Below are positions 9,561 to 17,403 of a stretch of 64,000 nucleotides of DNA, one piece after another. This DNA is from Neorhizobium sp. SOG26 (lineage in GTDB: Bacteria > Pseudomonadota > Alphaproteobacteria > Rhizobiales > Rhizobiaceae). The notes under the pieces were generated by a model. That model was not told the origin of the DNA and searched no databases. It saw only the letters and a program-made list of their open reading frames with translations. The stretch covers positions 1,116,001-1,180,000 of the forward strand of contig NZ_CP025512.1 in NCBI RefSeq assembly GCF_003491345.1. Reading direction: 5' to 3'. The translations under genes were made by a program, and so were the position numbers. Positions within the stretch are counted from its first letter, which is position 1. Every line of letters starts with the position of its first letter.

Positions 9561-10679
9561 ATGCGTGTCGGGTGCCCGAAGGAAATCAAAAACCATGAAT
9601 ATCGCGTTGGACTGACGCCTGGAGCGGTGCGCGAATACGTGGCCCACGGCCATGAAGTGCTGATCGAAACAAAGGCGGGTGCCGGCATCGGTGCCGATGA
9701 CGCGGCTTATGCCGCAGCCGGCGCCAAGATCGTGGGAAGCGCCAAGGACATCTTCGAGAAGTCCGATATGGTCGTGAAGGTGAAGGAACCCCAGCCGGAC
9801 GAGTGGGTTCAGCTTCGCGACGGACAGATCCTCTACACCTACCTTCATCTCGCCCCAGATCCGGTGCAGACCAAGGGCCTGCTGGCCTCCGGCGTGACGG
9901 CGGTTGCCTACGAGACCGTGACGGACGAGCGCGGCGGCCTGCCGCTGCTGGCGCCGATGTCTGAAGTGGCCGGTCGCCTGGCGATCCAGGCGGGTGCCAC
10001 AGCGCTGCAGAAGGCAAATGGCGGTCTCGGCATCCTGCTCGGTGGCGTGCCGGGGGTGCTGCCGGCCAAGGTCGCGATCATCGGCGGCGGTGTTGTCGGC
10101 CTGCATGCCGCCAAGATGGCTGCGGGACTTGGCGCGGATGTCTCGATCATCGACCGCTCGCTGCCGCGGTTGCGCCAACTGGATGACATCTTCAACGGCC
10201 GCGTCCACACCCGCTACTCGACAATCGACGCGCTGGAGGAAGAAGTCTTTTCCGCCGACCTGGTGATCGGCGCCGTGCTGATCCCCGGTGCCGCAGCACC
10301 GAAGCTCGTCAGCCGCGAGATGCTGTCGGGCATGAAGAGGGGCGCGGTTCTCGTGGATGTCGCGATCGACCAGGGCGGTTGTTTTGAAACCTCGCATGCG
10401 ACGACCCATTCCGACCCGACCTATGAAGTCGATGGCATCGTGCACTATTGCGTGGCGAACATGCCGGGCGCGGTGCCGGTGACCTCCGCACATGCCCTGA
10501 ACAATGCGACGCTGCAACACGGCCTGGCGCTCGCCGACCGAGGCTTGCGAGCAATCGCCGAGGACCGGCACCTGCGCAATGGGCTCAATGTCCACAAGGG
10601 CAGGGTGACCAACAAGCCTGTGGCGGAAGCGCTGGGTTATGAGGCGGTCGCGCCGGAAAGCATTCTGAATGTAGCGTAA
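9561..10679 (+). CDS. ald: Alanine dehydrogenase
   Basis: A 372-residue NAD-dependent enzyme interconverting L-alanine with pyruvate plus ammonia. The start MRVGCPKEIKNHEYRVGLTP contains the substrate-binding Arg/Lys region. The Rossmann loop reads GGGVVGLHAAKMAAGLGADV near residue 175, and the signature DVAIDQGGCFETS is intact. The length matches the family. Divergent from an Lrp-type regulator and closed by a terminator 47 bases downstream, so it is probably monocistronic and alanine-induced. Confidence 0.95.
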   Translation: MRVGCPKEIKNHEYRVGLTPGAVREYVAHGHEVLIETKAGAGIGADDAAYAAAGAKIVGSAKDIFEKSDMVVKVKEPQPDEWVQLRDGQILYTYLHLAPDPVQTKGLLASGVTAVAYETVTDERGGLPLLAPMSEVAGRLAIQAGATALQKANGGLGILLGGVPGVLPAKVAIIGGGVVGLHAAKMAAGLGADVSIIDRSLPRLRQLDDIFNGRVHTRYSTIDALEEEVFSADLVIGAVLIPGAAAPKLVSREMLSGMKRGAVLVDVAIDQGGCFETSHATTHSDPTYEVDGIVHYCVANMPGAVPVTSAHALNNATLQHGLALADRGLRAIAEDRHLRNGLNVHKGRVTNKPVAEALGYEAVAPESILNVA

Positions 10680-10700
10680 CGCTTCGATATATCGGAAGCG
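10680..10700. repeat. Palindrome containing GATATATC after ald
   Basis: CGCTTC and GAAGCG arms enclose GATATATCG directly after the ald stop codon. The inner GATATATC is the same self-complementary core that flanks the padR promoter about 100 bases downstream, so it may be a third PadR-binding site as well as an RNA hairpin. Confidence 0.45.
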
Positions 10701-10726
10701 GATGCTTTTCCGATTTATCCATGTTG

Positions 10727-10759
10727 AAAGCGCCTGCGGTTCGACTGCGGGCGCTTTTT
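10727..10759 (+). terminator. Rho-independent terminator of ald
   Basis: AAAGCGCC and GGCGCTTT arms around a short loop, ending in five T residues. Confidence 0.8.
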
Positions 10760-10785
10760 CTGTGAGACCAGTTCCGAGACATGTT

Positions 10786-10841
10786 TTAGATATATCGACT
10801 CTTGACAAAATCGCCCGTAGTTGTATCGTTAGATATATCGA
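10786..10841 (+). promoter_or_regulatory. padR promoter with two PadR-type operators
   Basis: Two copies of TTAGATATATCGA (10786-10798 and 10829-10841) bracket a promoter with -35 TTGACA at 10802-10807 and a -10-like TATCGT at 10824-10829. The repeats are 43 bp apart, start to start, and contain the palindromic core GATATATC. The second copy overlaps the end of the -10 region, which suits repression. Autorepression by the PadR protein encoded just downstream is the natural reading. Confidence 0.7.
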
Positions 10842-10864
10842 AAGATAGTCGAGGAGACAGGATT

Positions 10865-11539
10865 ATGTTCAAGCACCGATTTGATGGACGTCATGGATGC
10901 GGCGAGCGCGGTGGACGGCGCGGCTTTGAAGAACTGTTTGCAGCGCGTGGTGGAGCCTTCGGTGGCTTCGGGCGCGGCGCGGGCGGCCCAGGCGGTCGTG
11001 GCGGGCGCGGCTTTGGCGATGACGGGGAAGGCCGCATCGGCCGCTTCCTGATGCAGGGTGACCTGCGCCTCGTCGTGCTGGCGCTGATCGAGAAGGAGCC
11101 GCGCCACGGCTACGAGATCATCAAGCATATCGAAGACATGACCTACGGCTTTTATGCGCCGAGCCCTGGCGTCATCTATCCGACGCTGACCTATCTCGAA
11201 GAGGCAGGGTATGTTTCCGCCGAACCCGACGGCAACAAGAAGCGCTACGTCATCACCGACGAGGGTCGGACTTATCTTGAGGAGAATCGCAGCCTTGCCG
11301 CGACCATTCTCGACCGGCTTTCGCAGTTTGCCGAGCGCATCAAGCAGAAGCAGGAACGTCACGAACGTGGACGCGACAATGGGCCCGCCCTGCCGCGCAG
11401 CGTCGATGCCGCGATGCTGAACCTGCGCGAGGTCATCGCCCGCAAGATCGGTGAAGACGAGACCAAGGCGAGCGACATCGTGCGCCAGTTGCTCGATTTT
11501 GCTGACGAGATCGGCCGCGACAAGCCGATCCAGAACTGA
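10865..11539 (+). CDS. PadR family transcriptional regulator
   Basis: A 224-residue PadR-type repressor. Residues 1-55 are an unusual Gly/Arg-rich, low-complexity extension; the winged helix-turn-helix follows (LRLVVLALIEKEPRHGYEIIKHIEDMTYGFYAPSPGVIYPTLTYLEEAGYV), then a C-terminal dimerisation helix region. The ATG at 10865 has a GAGGAGA ribosome site. It lies alone behind a promoter with paired palindromes, indicating autoregulation. The other targets and the inducing ligand are unknown. Confidence 0.9.
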   Translation: MFKHRFDGRHGCGERGGRRGFEELFAARGGAFGGFGRGAGGPGGRGGRGFGDDGEGRIGRFLMQGDLRLVVLALIEKEPRHGYEIIKHIEDMTYGFYAPSPGVIYPTLTYLEEAGYVSAEPDGNKKRYVITDEGRTYLEENRSLAATILDRLSQFAERIKQKQERHERGRDNGPALPRSVDAAMLNLREVIARKIGEDETKASDIVRQLLDFADEIGRDKPIQN

Positions 11540-11560
11540 CAGCGTCCGGGTACGGGAACC

Positions 11561-11592
11561 AGAAGCGCCGCATTTTCGATGCGGCGCTTCTT
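11561..11592. terminator. Bidirectional terminator between padR and DUF1203
   Basis: A perfect 12-bp stem (AGAAGCGCCGCA / TGCGGCGCTTCT) with a 7-base loop, placed between two convergent genes. T-rich tails are short. Confidence 0.75.
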
Positions 11593-11596
11593 TGCG

Positions 11597-12100
11597 TCAG
11601 ATGGCGAGTGCGGTGTTAGAAAAGACGGGCGCCTCGGGCTTGTCGATGCGGCACTGGAAGCAGTTGTTGCGCGCCGAGCGGACATGCACGTAGGCGATGT
11701 CAGGACGTGACAGAAGTTCCTCCGCCCGTGCCGTGATGTGGTCGGTTGGCGTCACCGCGCCGCTGCCGTAGACGATGCGATCGTCACTGCCGTAGCCACG
11801 CAGGATATAATCCGGGCTCGACAGGATCGGCGGCAGGATTTCTTCCGCAGCGTAGCGCCGACAGGGCGTCTTGTGCAGGAAGATCGGCCCGGTCTCGGCG
11901 TAGGGCTGGAGTTCCGGGAACGGCCGGTAGGCGAGAACCAGCAGTTCCTCACCCTCGTCGATATTGCGCAGGCAGTGGCGGCAGGGGTAACCGGCACCGG
12001 TCGAGACCTGAACTTCCGGAATGTGTCCATAGGCGTCGCTGCCGCCGGCCCAGAGATGGTGGGCGTCGGTGGTCGGCATGGCGGTGAAGGCGACGGTCAT
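11597..12100 (-). CDS. DUF1203 domain protein
   Basis: A 167-residue soluble protein matching DUF1203. It contains four conserved cysteines in two places (GYPCRHCLRNI near residue 40 and NNCFQCRIDKP near 150), a CxxC pair and a CFQC pair suggestive of metal or redox chemistry. No catalytic function has been assigned to the family as far as I know. It ends at a shared terminator with padR and is separated by 66 bases from the upstream membrane protein gene. Confidence 0.8.
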   Translation of the reverse strand: MTVAFTAMPTTDAHHLWAGGSDAYGHIPEVQVSTGAGYPCRHCLRNIDEGEELLVLAYRPFPELQPYAETGPIFLHKTPCRRYAAEEILPPILSSPDYILRGYGSDDRIVYGSGAVTPTDHITARAEELLSRPDIAYVHVRSARNNCFQCRIDKPEAPVFSNTALAI

Positions 12101-12166
12101 CAGGCTCTCCTCTTCGTTTGACGGAAGAGTTGCGCCGCACGGCTTCCGGTGCCACCCGATACTTGC

Positions 12167-12808
12167 TTAAAGTCGCCCTTTGGCACCAAGCGCCGCGGCA
12201 ATTTCGAACTGCGCTGCCCAAAGGGCAAGATAGGCGCCGAGTTCGATGATCTCTTCGGCATTCTGCGCCGAATCCTTGTCGATCGGCAGGCGGAAGCCGA
12301 AATTGCCCTCGGCGATGCTCGAGGCAATCATGCCAACTGCGACGAGCCCGAGCGAGAACCACGGGGCACGCCCCTCACGCAGCACTTCGAGCCCGAGCGC
12401 CGGCAGGCGCTTGCGGACGATGACGAAGACGCTGAAGGCGATCAGAGCCAGGACGATCGGTGTGATCACCGGCTTGTAGGCGAGCTGGTTGACGGAAAAG
12501 GCAGGTCCGTGGTCGGACAGGCTGGTCGGCGGGAACAGAACCGCGCCGAAGCTGAGTTCGCGCGCAATCAGCACGAACCAGAGCGGAATGCCCGCCAGCC
12601 ACAGCCACTTGGAGCGATCATCGGCCCTGCGGCAAAGCACGATCGCATGGATGAAGCCGAAGACCAGGATCGCAGCTTGCGTGTTCTCGACCGGCTGGTT
12701 TTCCCAACCCCACCATCCCGGTAGCGCCAGGCCTAGGGGCAGGCCAAGGACGATCAGCAGGATGGAGCCGGCCTTGAGGATCCTGGCAATGGCGGGGGAA
12801 GCGGTCAT
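12167..12808 (-). CDS. Hypothetical multi-pass membrane protein
   Basis: A 213-residue protein with about five hydrophobic segments (for example ILLIVLGLPLGLALPGWWGW, VITPIVLALIAFSVFVIV, SLGLVAVGMIASSIAEGNFGF) and no family I can name. The C-terminal helix is amphipathic. The ATG at 12808 is preferred over one two codons upstream. Codon use is like that of the neighbours, so it is a genuine gene; the function is unknown. Confidence 0.7.
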   Translation of the reverse strand: MTASPAIARILKAGSILLIVLGLPLGLALPGWWGWENQPVENTQAAILVFGFIHAIVLCRRADDRSKWLWLAGIPLWFVLIARELSFGAVLFPPTSLSDHGPAFSVNQLAYKPVITPIVLALIAFSVFVIVRKRLPALGLEVLREGRAPWFSLGLVAVGMIASSIAEGNFGFRLPIDKDSAQNAEEIIELGAYLALWAAQFEIAAALGAKGRL

Positions 12809-12885
12809 GGGCAATCATTCTTTGCGATGCGCGTCGCACGGTCGGTGCTGCACGCTGATGTATCCGGAAATTTGGGAGGGGCGGC

Positions 12886-13443
12886 TTAGCTGTCCAGCGC
12901 CTTCAAGAGCTCTGCATCGGTCATCGGCATCACCAAGGCTTCATAGGTGGAGACCGGCGAGAAGCCCATCATCTGGTAAAGCTGGAGCGCCCGAGGATGG
13001 TCCAGTGTGTTGGTCGTCACGGTGACCTTCTTCGGATTGTTGTGCCAGGCGGCGTAAAGCGCCTGGAGCAGGAACCACTTGCCGATACCGAGCCCGATGG
13101 CGCGCTCGAACAGGCCGAAATAGGAAAGTTCGACCGTATCGTCGTCCTGCTGCAGCAGCTCAAAGAAGCCCGCCGGCGCGCCGTTGACGTAGAGCACTGT
13201 CACCGAAACGCGCGGGTTGTGGATCGCGGCGGCGAGTTCCTCGTCGCTCATGCGCAGCCGCTTGTACCAATGCCAGCGTTTGCCGACCTGCCGGTAGAGG
13301 TAGCGGTAATAATGCAGCGGGATCTCGGGGGCGCGGATGACGACGGTCTGCAGGTTGACCGGCACGGGAAGGCTCGCCTTCGGCGGCGCCGTCATTTCCA
13401 GTTGCGTCACATGCGCCTTCAGCGGAGCGGGCTTCTTTGCCAT
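12886..13443 (-). CDS. GNAT family N-acetyltransferase
   Basis: A 185-residue GNAT-fold acetyltransferase. The acetyl-CoA region (FERAIGLGIGKWFLLQALYAAWHNNPKKVTVTTNTLDHPRALQLYQMMGF) includes the Q/RxxGxG/A-like loop and the typical C-terminal strand. The ATG at 13443 gives MAKKPAPLKAHV. It is five bases downstream of sseA on the same strand and probably cotranscribed. The substrate is unknown. Confidence 0.85.
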   Translation of the reverse strand: MAKKPAPLKAHVTQLEMTAPPKASLPVPVNLQTVVIRAPEIPLHYYRYLYRQVGKRWHWYKRLRMSDEELAAAIHNPRVSVTVLYVNGAPAGFFELLQQDDDTVELSYFGLFERAIGLGIGKWFLLQALYAAWHNNPKKVTVTTNTLDHPRALQLYQMMGFSPVSTYEALVMPMTDAELLKALDS

Positions 13444-13448
13444 TCTGC

Positions 13449-14315
13449 TCAAGCTGCCTTTGGAGAAGCGGGACCAGTGACAACCGGCGTATCCTCGCGG
13501 CTGCCCCATTCTGTCCAGGAGCCGTCATAAAGCGCGTTGTTCTCGTGGCCGAGCGACTCGAGCGCAAGGGTGATGATCGCGGCGGTCACACCGGAGCCGC
13601 AACTCGTTACCACCGGGCGGTTGACGTCAATCCCGGCTTCCTCGATGACCTGCCGCAACTCGTTCAGCGGCCGCAGCTTGCCATTGGCGGAGAATGCGCT
13701 GGAGGGAAGGCTTCGTGCGCCCGGCATGTGGCCGGATCGCATGCCGGCCCGCGGCTCGGGCTCGACACCGCTGAAGCGGCCGGCAGGGCGGGCATCGGCG
13801 ATCTGCCGGCTGCCATCTTCGACGATGCCGAGCATGGTCTGGAGATCGACGATCCTGTCGGCGTGGAAATCCGGCTTGAAGGTTGCCGGGGCAGGCGTCG
13901 GAACCGTCGTCTCGAGCGGACGGCCTTCGGCCTTCCAGCCGTCCAGTCCGCCGTCCAGCACAAAGACCTGCCTGGCGCCCATGACGCGGAACAGCCACCA
14001 GCCGCGCGGCGCGGAGAAGATGCCCGGACCATCGTAAATGACGATCCGGTCGTTTTCGGAGATGCCGAGCTTGCCGACGGCTTCGGCGAAAACTTCGGGC
14101 GAGGGCACCATGTGCGGCAGGTTGGTCGAGTGGTCGGCTACCTTGTCGTGATCGAAGCGGACGGCGCCGGGGATGTGCCCGGCTGCATATTCGGCATCGG
14201 CATCACGCTTTTGCGCTGGCAGGTAGAAGGAGGCATCCAAGATCCTGAGGTCCGGGCTGCCAAGTTCCTTCTGAAGCCAATCGGAGGAGACAACAAAGCG
14301 GCTGGTTTCGGTCAT
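13449..14315 (-). CDS. sseA: 3-mercaptopyruvate sulfurtransferase
   Basis: A 288-residue tandem rhodanese protein. The C-terminal domain holds the active-site loop CGSGVTA with the catalytic Cys near residue 239; that loop is characteristic of mercaptopyruvate rather than thiosulfate sulfurtransferases. The N-terminal rhodanese domain is the inactive copy. It lies in a same-strand run with alaX and cysK, a grouping connected to cysteine metabolism and sulfur transfer. Confidence 0.9.
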   Translation of the reverse strand: MTETSRFVVSSDWLQKELGSPDLRILDASFYLPAQKRDADAEYAAGHIPGAVRFDHDKVADHSTNLPHMVPSPEVFAEAVGKLGISENDRIVIYDGPGIFSAPRGWWLFRVMGARQVFVLDGGLDGWKAEGRPLETTVPTPAPATFKPDFHADRIVDLQTMLGIVEDGSRQIADARPAGRFSGVEPEPRAGMRSGHMPGARSLPSSAFSANGKLRPLNELRQVIEEAGIDVNRPVVTSCGSGVTAAIITLALESLGHENNALYDGSWTEWGSREDTPVVTGPASPKAA

Positions 14316-14335
14316 GGTGTTCCCCTTCGATGAGA

Positions 14336-15073
14336 TCAGGCGTCTGCTGCGGGTTCGCCAAAGCGAATGCGGAAGCGCCGGTTCTCCTTGCCCTTCTTCT
14401 CGATCTTGGCGATGTAGATCGCGCCGACCTCCTGTGTTTCAGACACATGTGTGCCGCCGCAAGGCTGGCTGTCAATGCTGGAATCCTCGCCGATGCATAC
14501 GAGGCTGACGCGGCCAAGACCCATCGGCGGGCGGACGTTCTTCGACTTGACGATGCCCGGGTTCGCCGCGAGTTCCTCGTCCGTGATCCACTGCACATAG
14601 ACCGGATGGTTCTGGTTGACGAGTTCCATCAGCCTGGCCGTCACCTCATCCTTGTCGATGACGTCGGTCATGTCGAAGTCAACCCGCGATTCTTCCTCGC
14701 CGACGGCCGCACCGGTGATCGGGTACTGGCAGACGACGGAAAGAAGGTGGCAGGCGGTGTGCATGCGCATCAGCTTGTAGCGCCGCGGCCAATCGATATG
14801 CATGACGAGCTTCTCGCCAACGAGCGGCTGCGACTCGCCTTCGAGCGGAACATGGATCACGACGTCCTTGGTCGCGCCGTGCCTGGTCTGGCCGAGTTGG
14901 ATCTTGCTGCCGTCGCTGCGCTCCAGGAAGCCGGTGTCACCCGGCTGTCCGCCTGAGGTGGCATAGAAACAGGTGCGGTCGAGCTCGATGCCGCCGTCCT
15001 CATGCACGGCGGTGACCACCGCTTCGACCGTCGAAAGGTAGAAGTCGTCGCGATACAAAGCTTCAACTGGCAT
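14336..15073 (-). CDS. Alanyl-tRNA editing protein (AlaX type)
   Basis: A 245-residue trans-editing hydrolase that removes serine or glycine wrongly attached to tRNA-Ala. The zinc ligands are present as HTACH (about residues 105-109) and CGGTH (about 205-209). The N-terminal barrel motif FYATSGGQPGDTG is also intact. The length matches the AlaX form that lacks an aminoacylation domain. It sits 20 bases upstream of sseA and 22 bases downstream of the cysteine synthase gene, all on the minus strand, implying one operon. Confidence 0.9.
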   Translation of the reverse strand: MPVEALYRDDFYLSTVEAVVTAVHEDGGIELDRTCFYATSGGQPGDTGFLERSDGSKIQLGQTRHGATKDVVIHVPLEGESQPLVGEKLVMHIDWPRRYKLMRMHTACHLLSVVCQYPITGAAVGEEESRVDFDMTDVIDKDEVTARLMELVNQNHPVYVQWITDEELAANPGIVKSKNVRPPMGLGRVSLVCIGEDSSIDSQPCGGTHVSETQEVGAIYIAKIEKKGKENRRFRIRFGEPAADA

Positions 15074-15095
15074 TCCGGTCCCCCGATTCGTTCGG

Positions 15096-16133
15096 TTATA
15101 CTGCCTGGAACGGCACTGAGATCTGGCGCTTCTGCGTCAGCCAGCCAGGAACCGGCAGGTTCTTCGACTTCAGGAAGTCGGGGTTGAAGAGCTTCGACTG
15201 GTAGCGGTTGCCGTAGTCGCAGAGGATCGTCACGATGGTGTGGCCGGGGCCAAGATCCTTGGCCATGCGTACGGCGCCCGCGATGTTGATCGCGGTCGAG
15301 CCGCCCAGGCAGAGGCCTTCCTGCTCGACGAGGTCGAAGATGAAGGGAAGCGCCTCGGCATCCGGGATCTTGTAGGCGAAGTCCGGCGTGAAGCCTTCGA
15401 GGTTGGCGGTAATGCGGCCCTGGCCGATGCCTTCGGTGATCGAGCTACCATCGGCCTTGAACTCACCGTGGGTGTAATAGTCGTAGAGCGCTGCACCTTC
15501 CGGATCGGCGAGGCCCACCTTGATGTTGGCGTTCTTGGCCTTCAGGCCAGCCGCAACGCCAGCGAGCGTGCCGCCGCTGCCGACTGCGCAGATGAAGCCG
15601 TCGACCTTGCCGCCGGTCTGTTCCCAGATTTCCGGAGCCGTCGTGGCGATATGGGCGTCGCGATTGGCGACGTTGTCGAACTGGTTGGCCCAGATGGCGC
15701 CTGCGGGCTCACTCTTCGCCAGTTCCTCGGCAAGGCGGCCGGAGATCTTCACGTAGTTGTTCGGGTTCTTGTAGGGAACGGCCGGAACCTCGACCAACTC
15801 GGCCCCGAGCAGCTTCAGCGCGTCCTTCTTTTCCTGGCTCTGCGTTTCGGGGATGACGATGACGGTGCGGTAGCCGAGTGCCTTGGCAACAAGCGTGAGA
15901 CCGATCCCGGTGTTGCCTGCCGTGCCTTCGACGATGACGCCACCGGGTCGCAGCAGGCCGCGCTTTTCAGCATCGCGGATGATGTAGAGGGCGGCGCGAT
16001 CCTTCACGGACTGGCCGGGATTGAGGAACTCGGCCTTACCCAAGATTTCACAGCCCGTCGCCTCGGAGGCACCGTTCAGCCGGATGAGAGGGGTGTTGCC
16101 GATTACGTCCAGCACGGAGGATTGAAAAGTCAT
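15096..16133 (-). CDS. cysK: Cysteine synthase (O-acetylserine sulfhydrylase)
   Basis: A 345-residue PLP enzyme of the cysteine synthase family, making cysteine from O-acetylserine and sulfide. The PLP lysine is in PGQSVKDRAA (K44) and the substrate loop reads GTAGNTGIGL, where the commonest CysK form has TSGNTG. The substitution and the long C-terminal tail place it in an alpha-proteobacterial subgroup and leave room for a related activity such as CBS-like chemistry. It is the first gene of a run with alaX, sseA and a GNAT gene. Confidence 0.85.
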   Translation of the reverse strand: MTFQSSVLDVIGNTPLIRLNGASEATGCEILGKAEFLNPGQSVKDRAALYIIRDAEKRGLLRPGGVIVEGTAGNTGIGLTLVAKALGYRTVIVIPETQSQEKKDALKLLGAELVEVPAVPYKNPNNYVKISGRLAEELAKSEPAGAIWANQFDNVANRDAHIATTAPEIWEQTGGKVDGFICAVGSGGTLAGVAAGLKAKNANIKVGLADPEGAALYDYYTHGEFKADGSSITEGIGQGRITANLEGFTPDFAYKIPDAEALPFIFDLVEQEGLCLGGSTAINIAGAVRMAKDLGPGHTIVTILCDYGNRYQSKLFNPDFLKSKNLPVPGWLTQKRQISVPFQAV

Positions 16134-16388
16134 TGGACAGCCTTCTTGTTCAGCGCTGATTTAAGCGTGGTCTTTTCTGCCGACAAGCGACGAAGAGCAA
16201 GAAATTCTTTTCTCTTTGCCGCTCATGTGACGGCCTTCCGCTCCCCGATGTCGGGTGAGACAAGCATTTCTTTGCCCCAGACCAATCCGTTTGGATTGTG
16301 GCACGTATGGGAGTAAAGTTGGCCCATACTGACATTCGCTTTCATTATTCCGTTTTTTGACGATCGACCCATTCCCGGCTTGCACGAC

Positions 16389-17033
16389 ATGCAATTGAAC
16401 CTTGAGAGGCTGGACTTCCTCATTGCCCAACATGTTGCCGGCTCGCTGCCTGAACCGGCCAGCGTTCTCGTTGGTGCGCATCTGGAGATGCAGGAGACCT
16501 CTCGCAGGCTTGCCGGAAGCTTCGAGATGCTGGCGGGCGAGGCGCTTGAGGCAAGCGAGGGCGAGCCGATCATCCTGCGGGAAAAACGGCTCGAGGAGAT
16601 CTTTGCATCACCGACGATTACCATTGCCGCCGAACCCGAACGGAAAGTGGGGACACGGTTCCCGTCGGCGCTGTGGCGTTACGCGGGCTGTGACCTGCCC
16701 GAGGTGCCGTGGAAGACCAGGCTTCCGGGCTTCAAGCAGCACACGATCGAACGGACGGAGGAGGCGGAGGCAAGCCTGCTGTGGGTGCGACCGGGGCGCG
16801 CACTTCCGCATCACGCGCATCATGGGCTGGAACTGACGCTGGTGCTGGAGGGTGAATTCCACGACCATCGCGGCAGCTTTGCCGCAGGCGCTGTTTCGGT
16901 CGCGGATGAAAGTGTCGAACATCGACCCGTTGCCGGGACAGAGTGTCCCTGCGTGTGTTTTTCGATCCTGTTTGCGCCGATTGCGCTTTCCGGATCGCCG
17001 TTGCGACGCCTCGGCGACATCATCGGGCTTTGA
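16389..17033 (+). CDS. ChrR-like cupin protein without paired sigma factor
   Basis: A 214-residue protein like ChrR, the zinc anti-sigma factor of the singlet-oxygen sigma factor RpoE. The C-terminal cupin (PHHAHHGLELTLVLEGEFHDHRGSF ... DESVEHRP) keeps its metal-binding histidines. In the N-terminal anti-sigma region the usual HxxxCxxC zinc motif is not present: the corresponding place reads GAHLEMQETSRR. No sigma gene is adjacent, although chrR normally follows rpoE. It may be a stand-alone metal or oxidant sensor. The ATG at 16389 is chosen over an upstream TTG. Confidence 0.75.
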   Translation: MQLNLERLDFLIAQHVAGSLPEPASVLVGAHLEMQETSRRLAGSFEMLAGEALEASEGEPIILREKRLEEIFASPTITIAAEPERKVGTRFPSALWRYAGCDLPEVPWKTRLPGFKQHTIERTEEAEASLLWVRPGRALPHHAHHGLELTLVLEGEFHDHRGSFAAGAVSVADESVEHRPVAGTECPCVCFSILFAPIALSGSPLRRLGDIIGL

Positions 17034-17037
17034 ACGG

Positions 17038-17063
17038 AAGAGCCCGCGGGTGCGGGCTCCTTA
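17038..17063. terminator. Terminator hairpin after the chrR-like gene
   Basis: GAGCCCGC and GCGGGCTC arms around a 4-base loop between convergent genes. Confidence 0.65.
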
Positions 17064-17067
17064 AGAT

Positions 17068-17310
17068 CTAGTTCAGATGCGATTGTGCTTCGCTGACCGC
17101 CTGTTCGAACTGCAGGCGGGCTTCTTCCGGGGTGCGCCGGCCATCAAGAGCGGCGCGGCAGGCACTGCGGGCACGGACGAAATTGGGGCCACGCATGTCC
17201 GGCCAACGGTCCGTCAGGAGGGCGAGCGCCTCGAAAGGCCCATTGACCACCTGCGTGCCGATGTGAGCGAAGGCAACGCGGACTGGCTTTTCCCAACTTG
17301 CTTGCGGCAT
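17068..17310 (-). CDS. DUF982 domain protein
   Basis: An 80-residue protein of DUF982, a small family found mainly in rhizobia (WEKPVRVAFAHIGTQVVNGPFEALALLTDRWP ... ACRAALDGRRTPEEARLQFEQAVSEA). Its function is unknown. A second, divergent DUF982 gene lies in the island at 46.2 kb. The ATG at 17310 is well placed and no partner gene is evident. Confidence 0.8.
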   Translation of the reverse strand: MPQASWEKPVRVAFAHIGTQVVNGPFEALALLTDRWPDMRGPNFVRARSACRAALDGRRTPEEARLQFEQAVSEAQSHLN

Positions 17311-17403
17311 TTACATTTCCTCCCTCTATGGCAACCCAAAAGAACGCGTGAAATGTGCTGCGGTTCCGCAAGCTTACCCAAGCCTGCGTGAGGCAAGTGT
17401 ATA

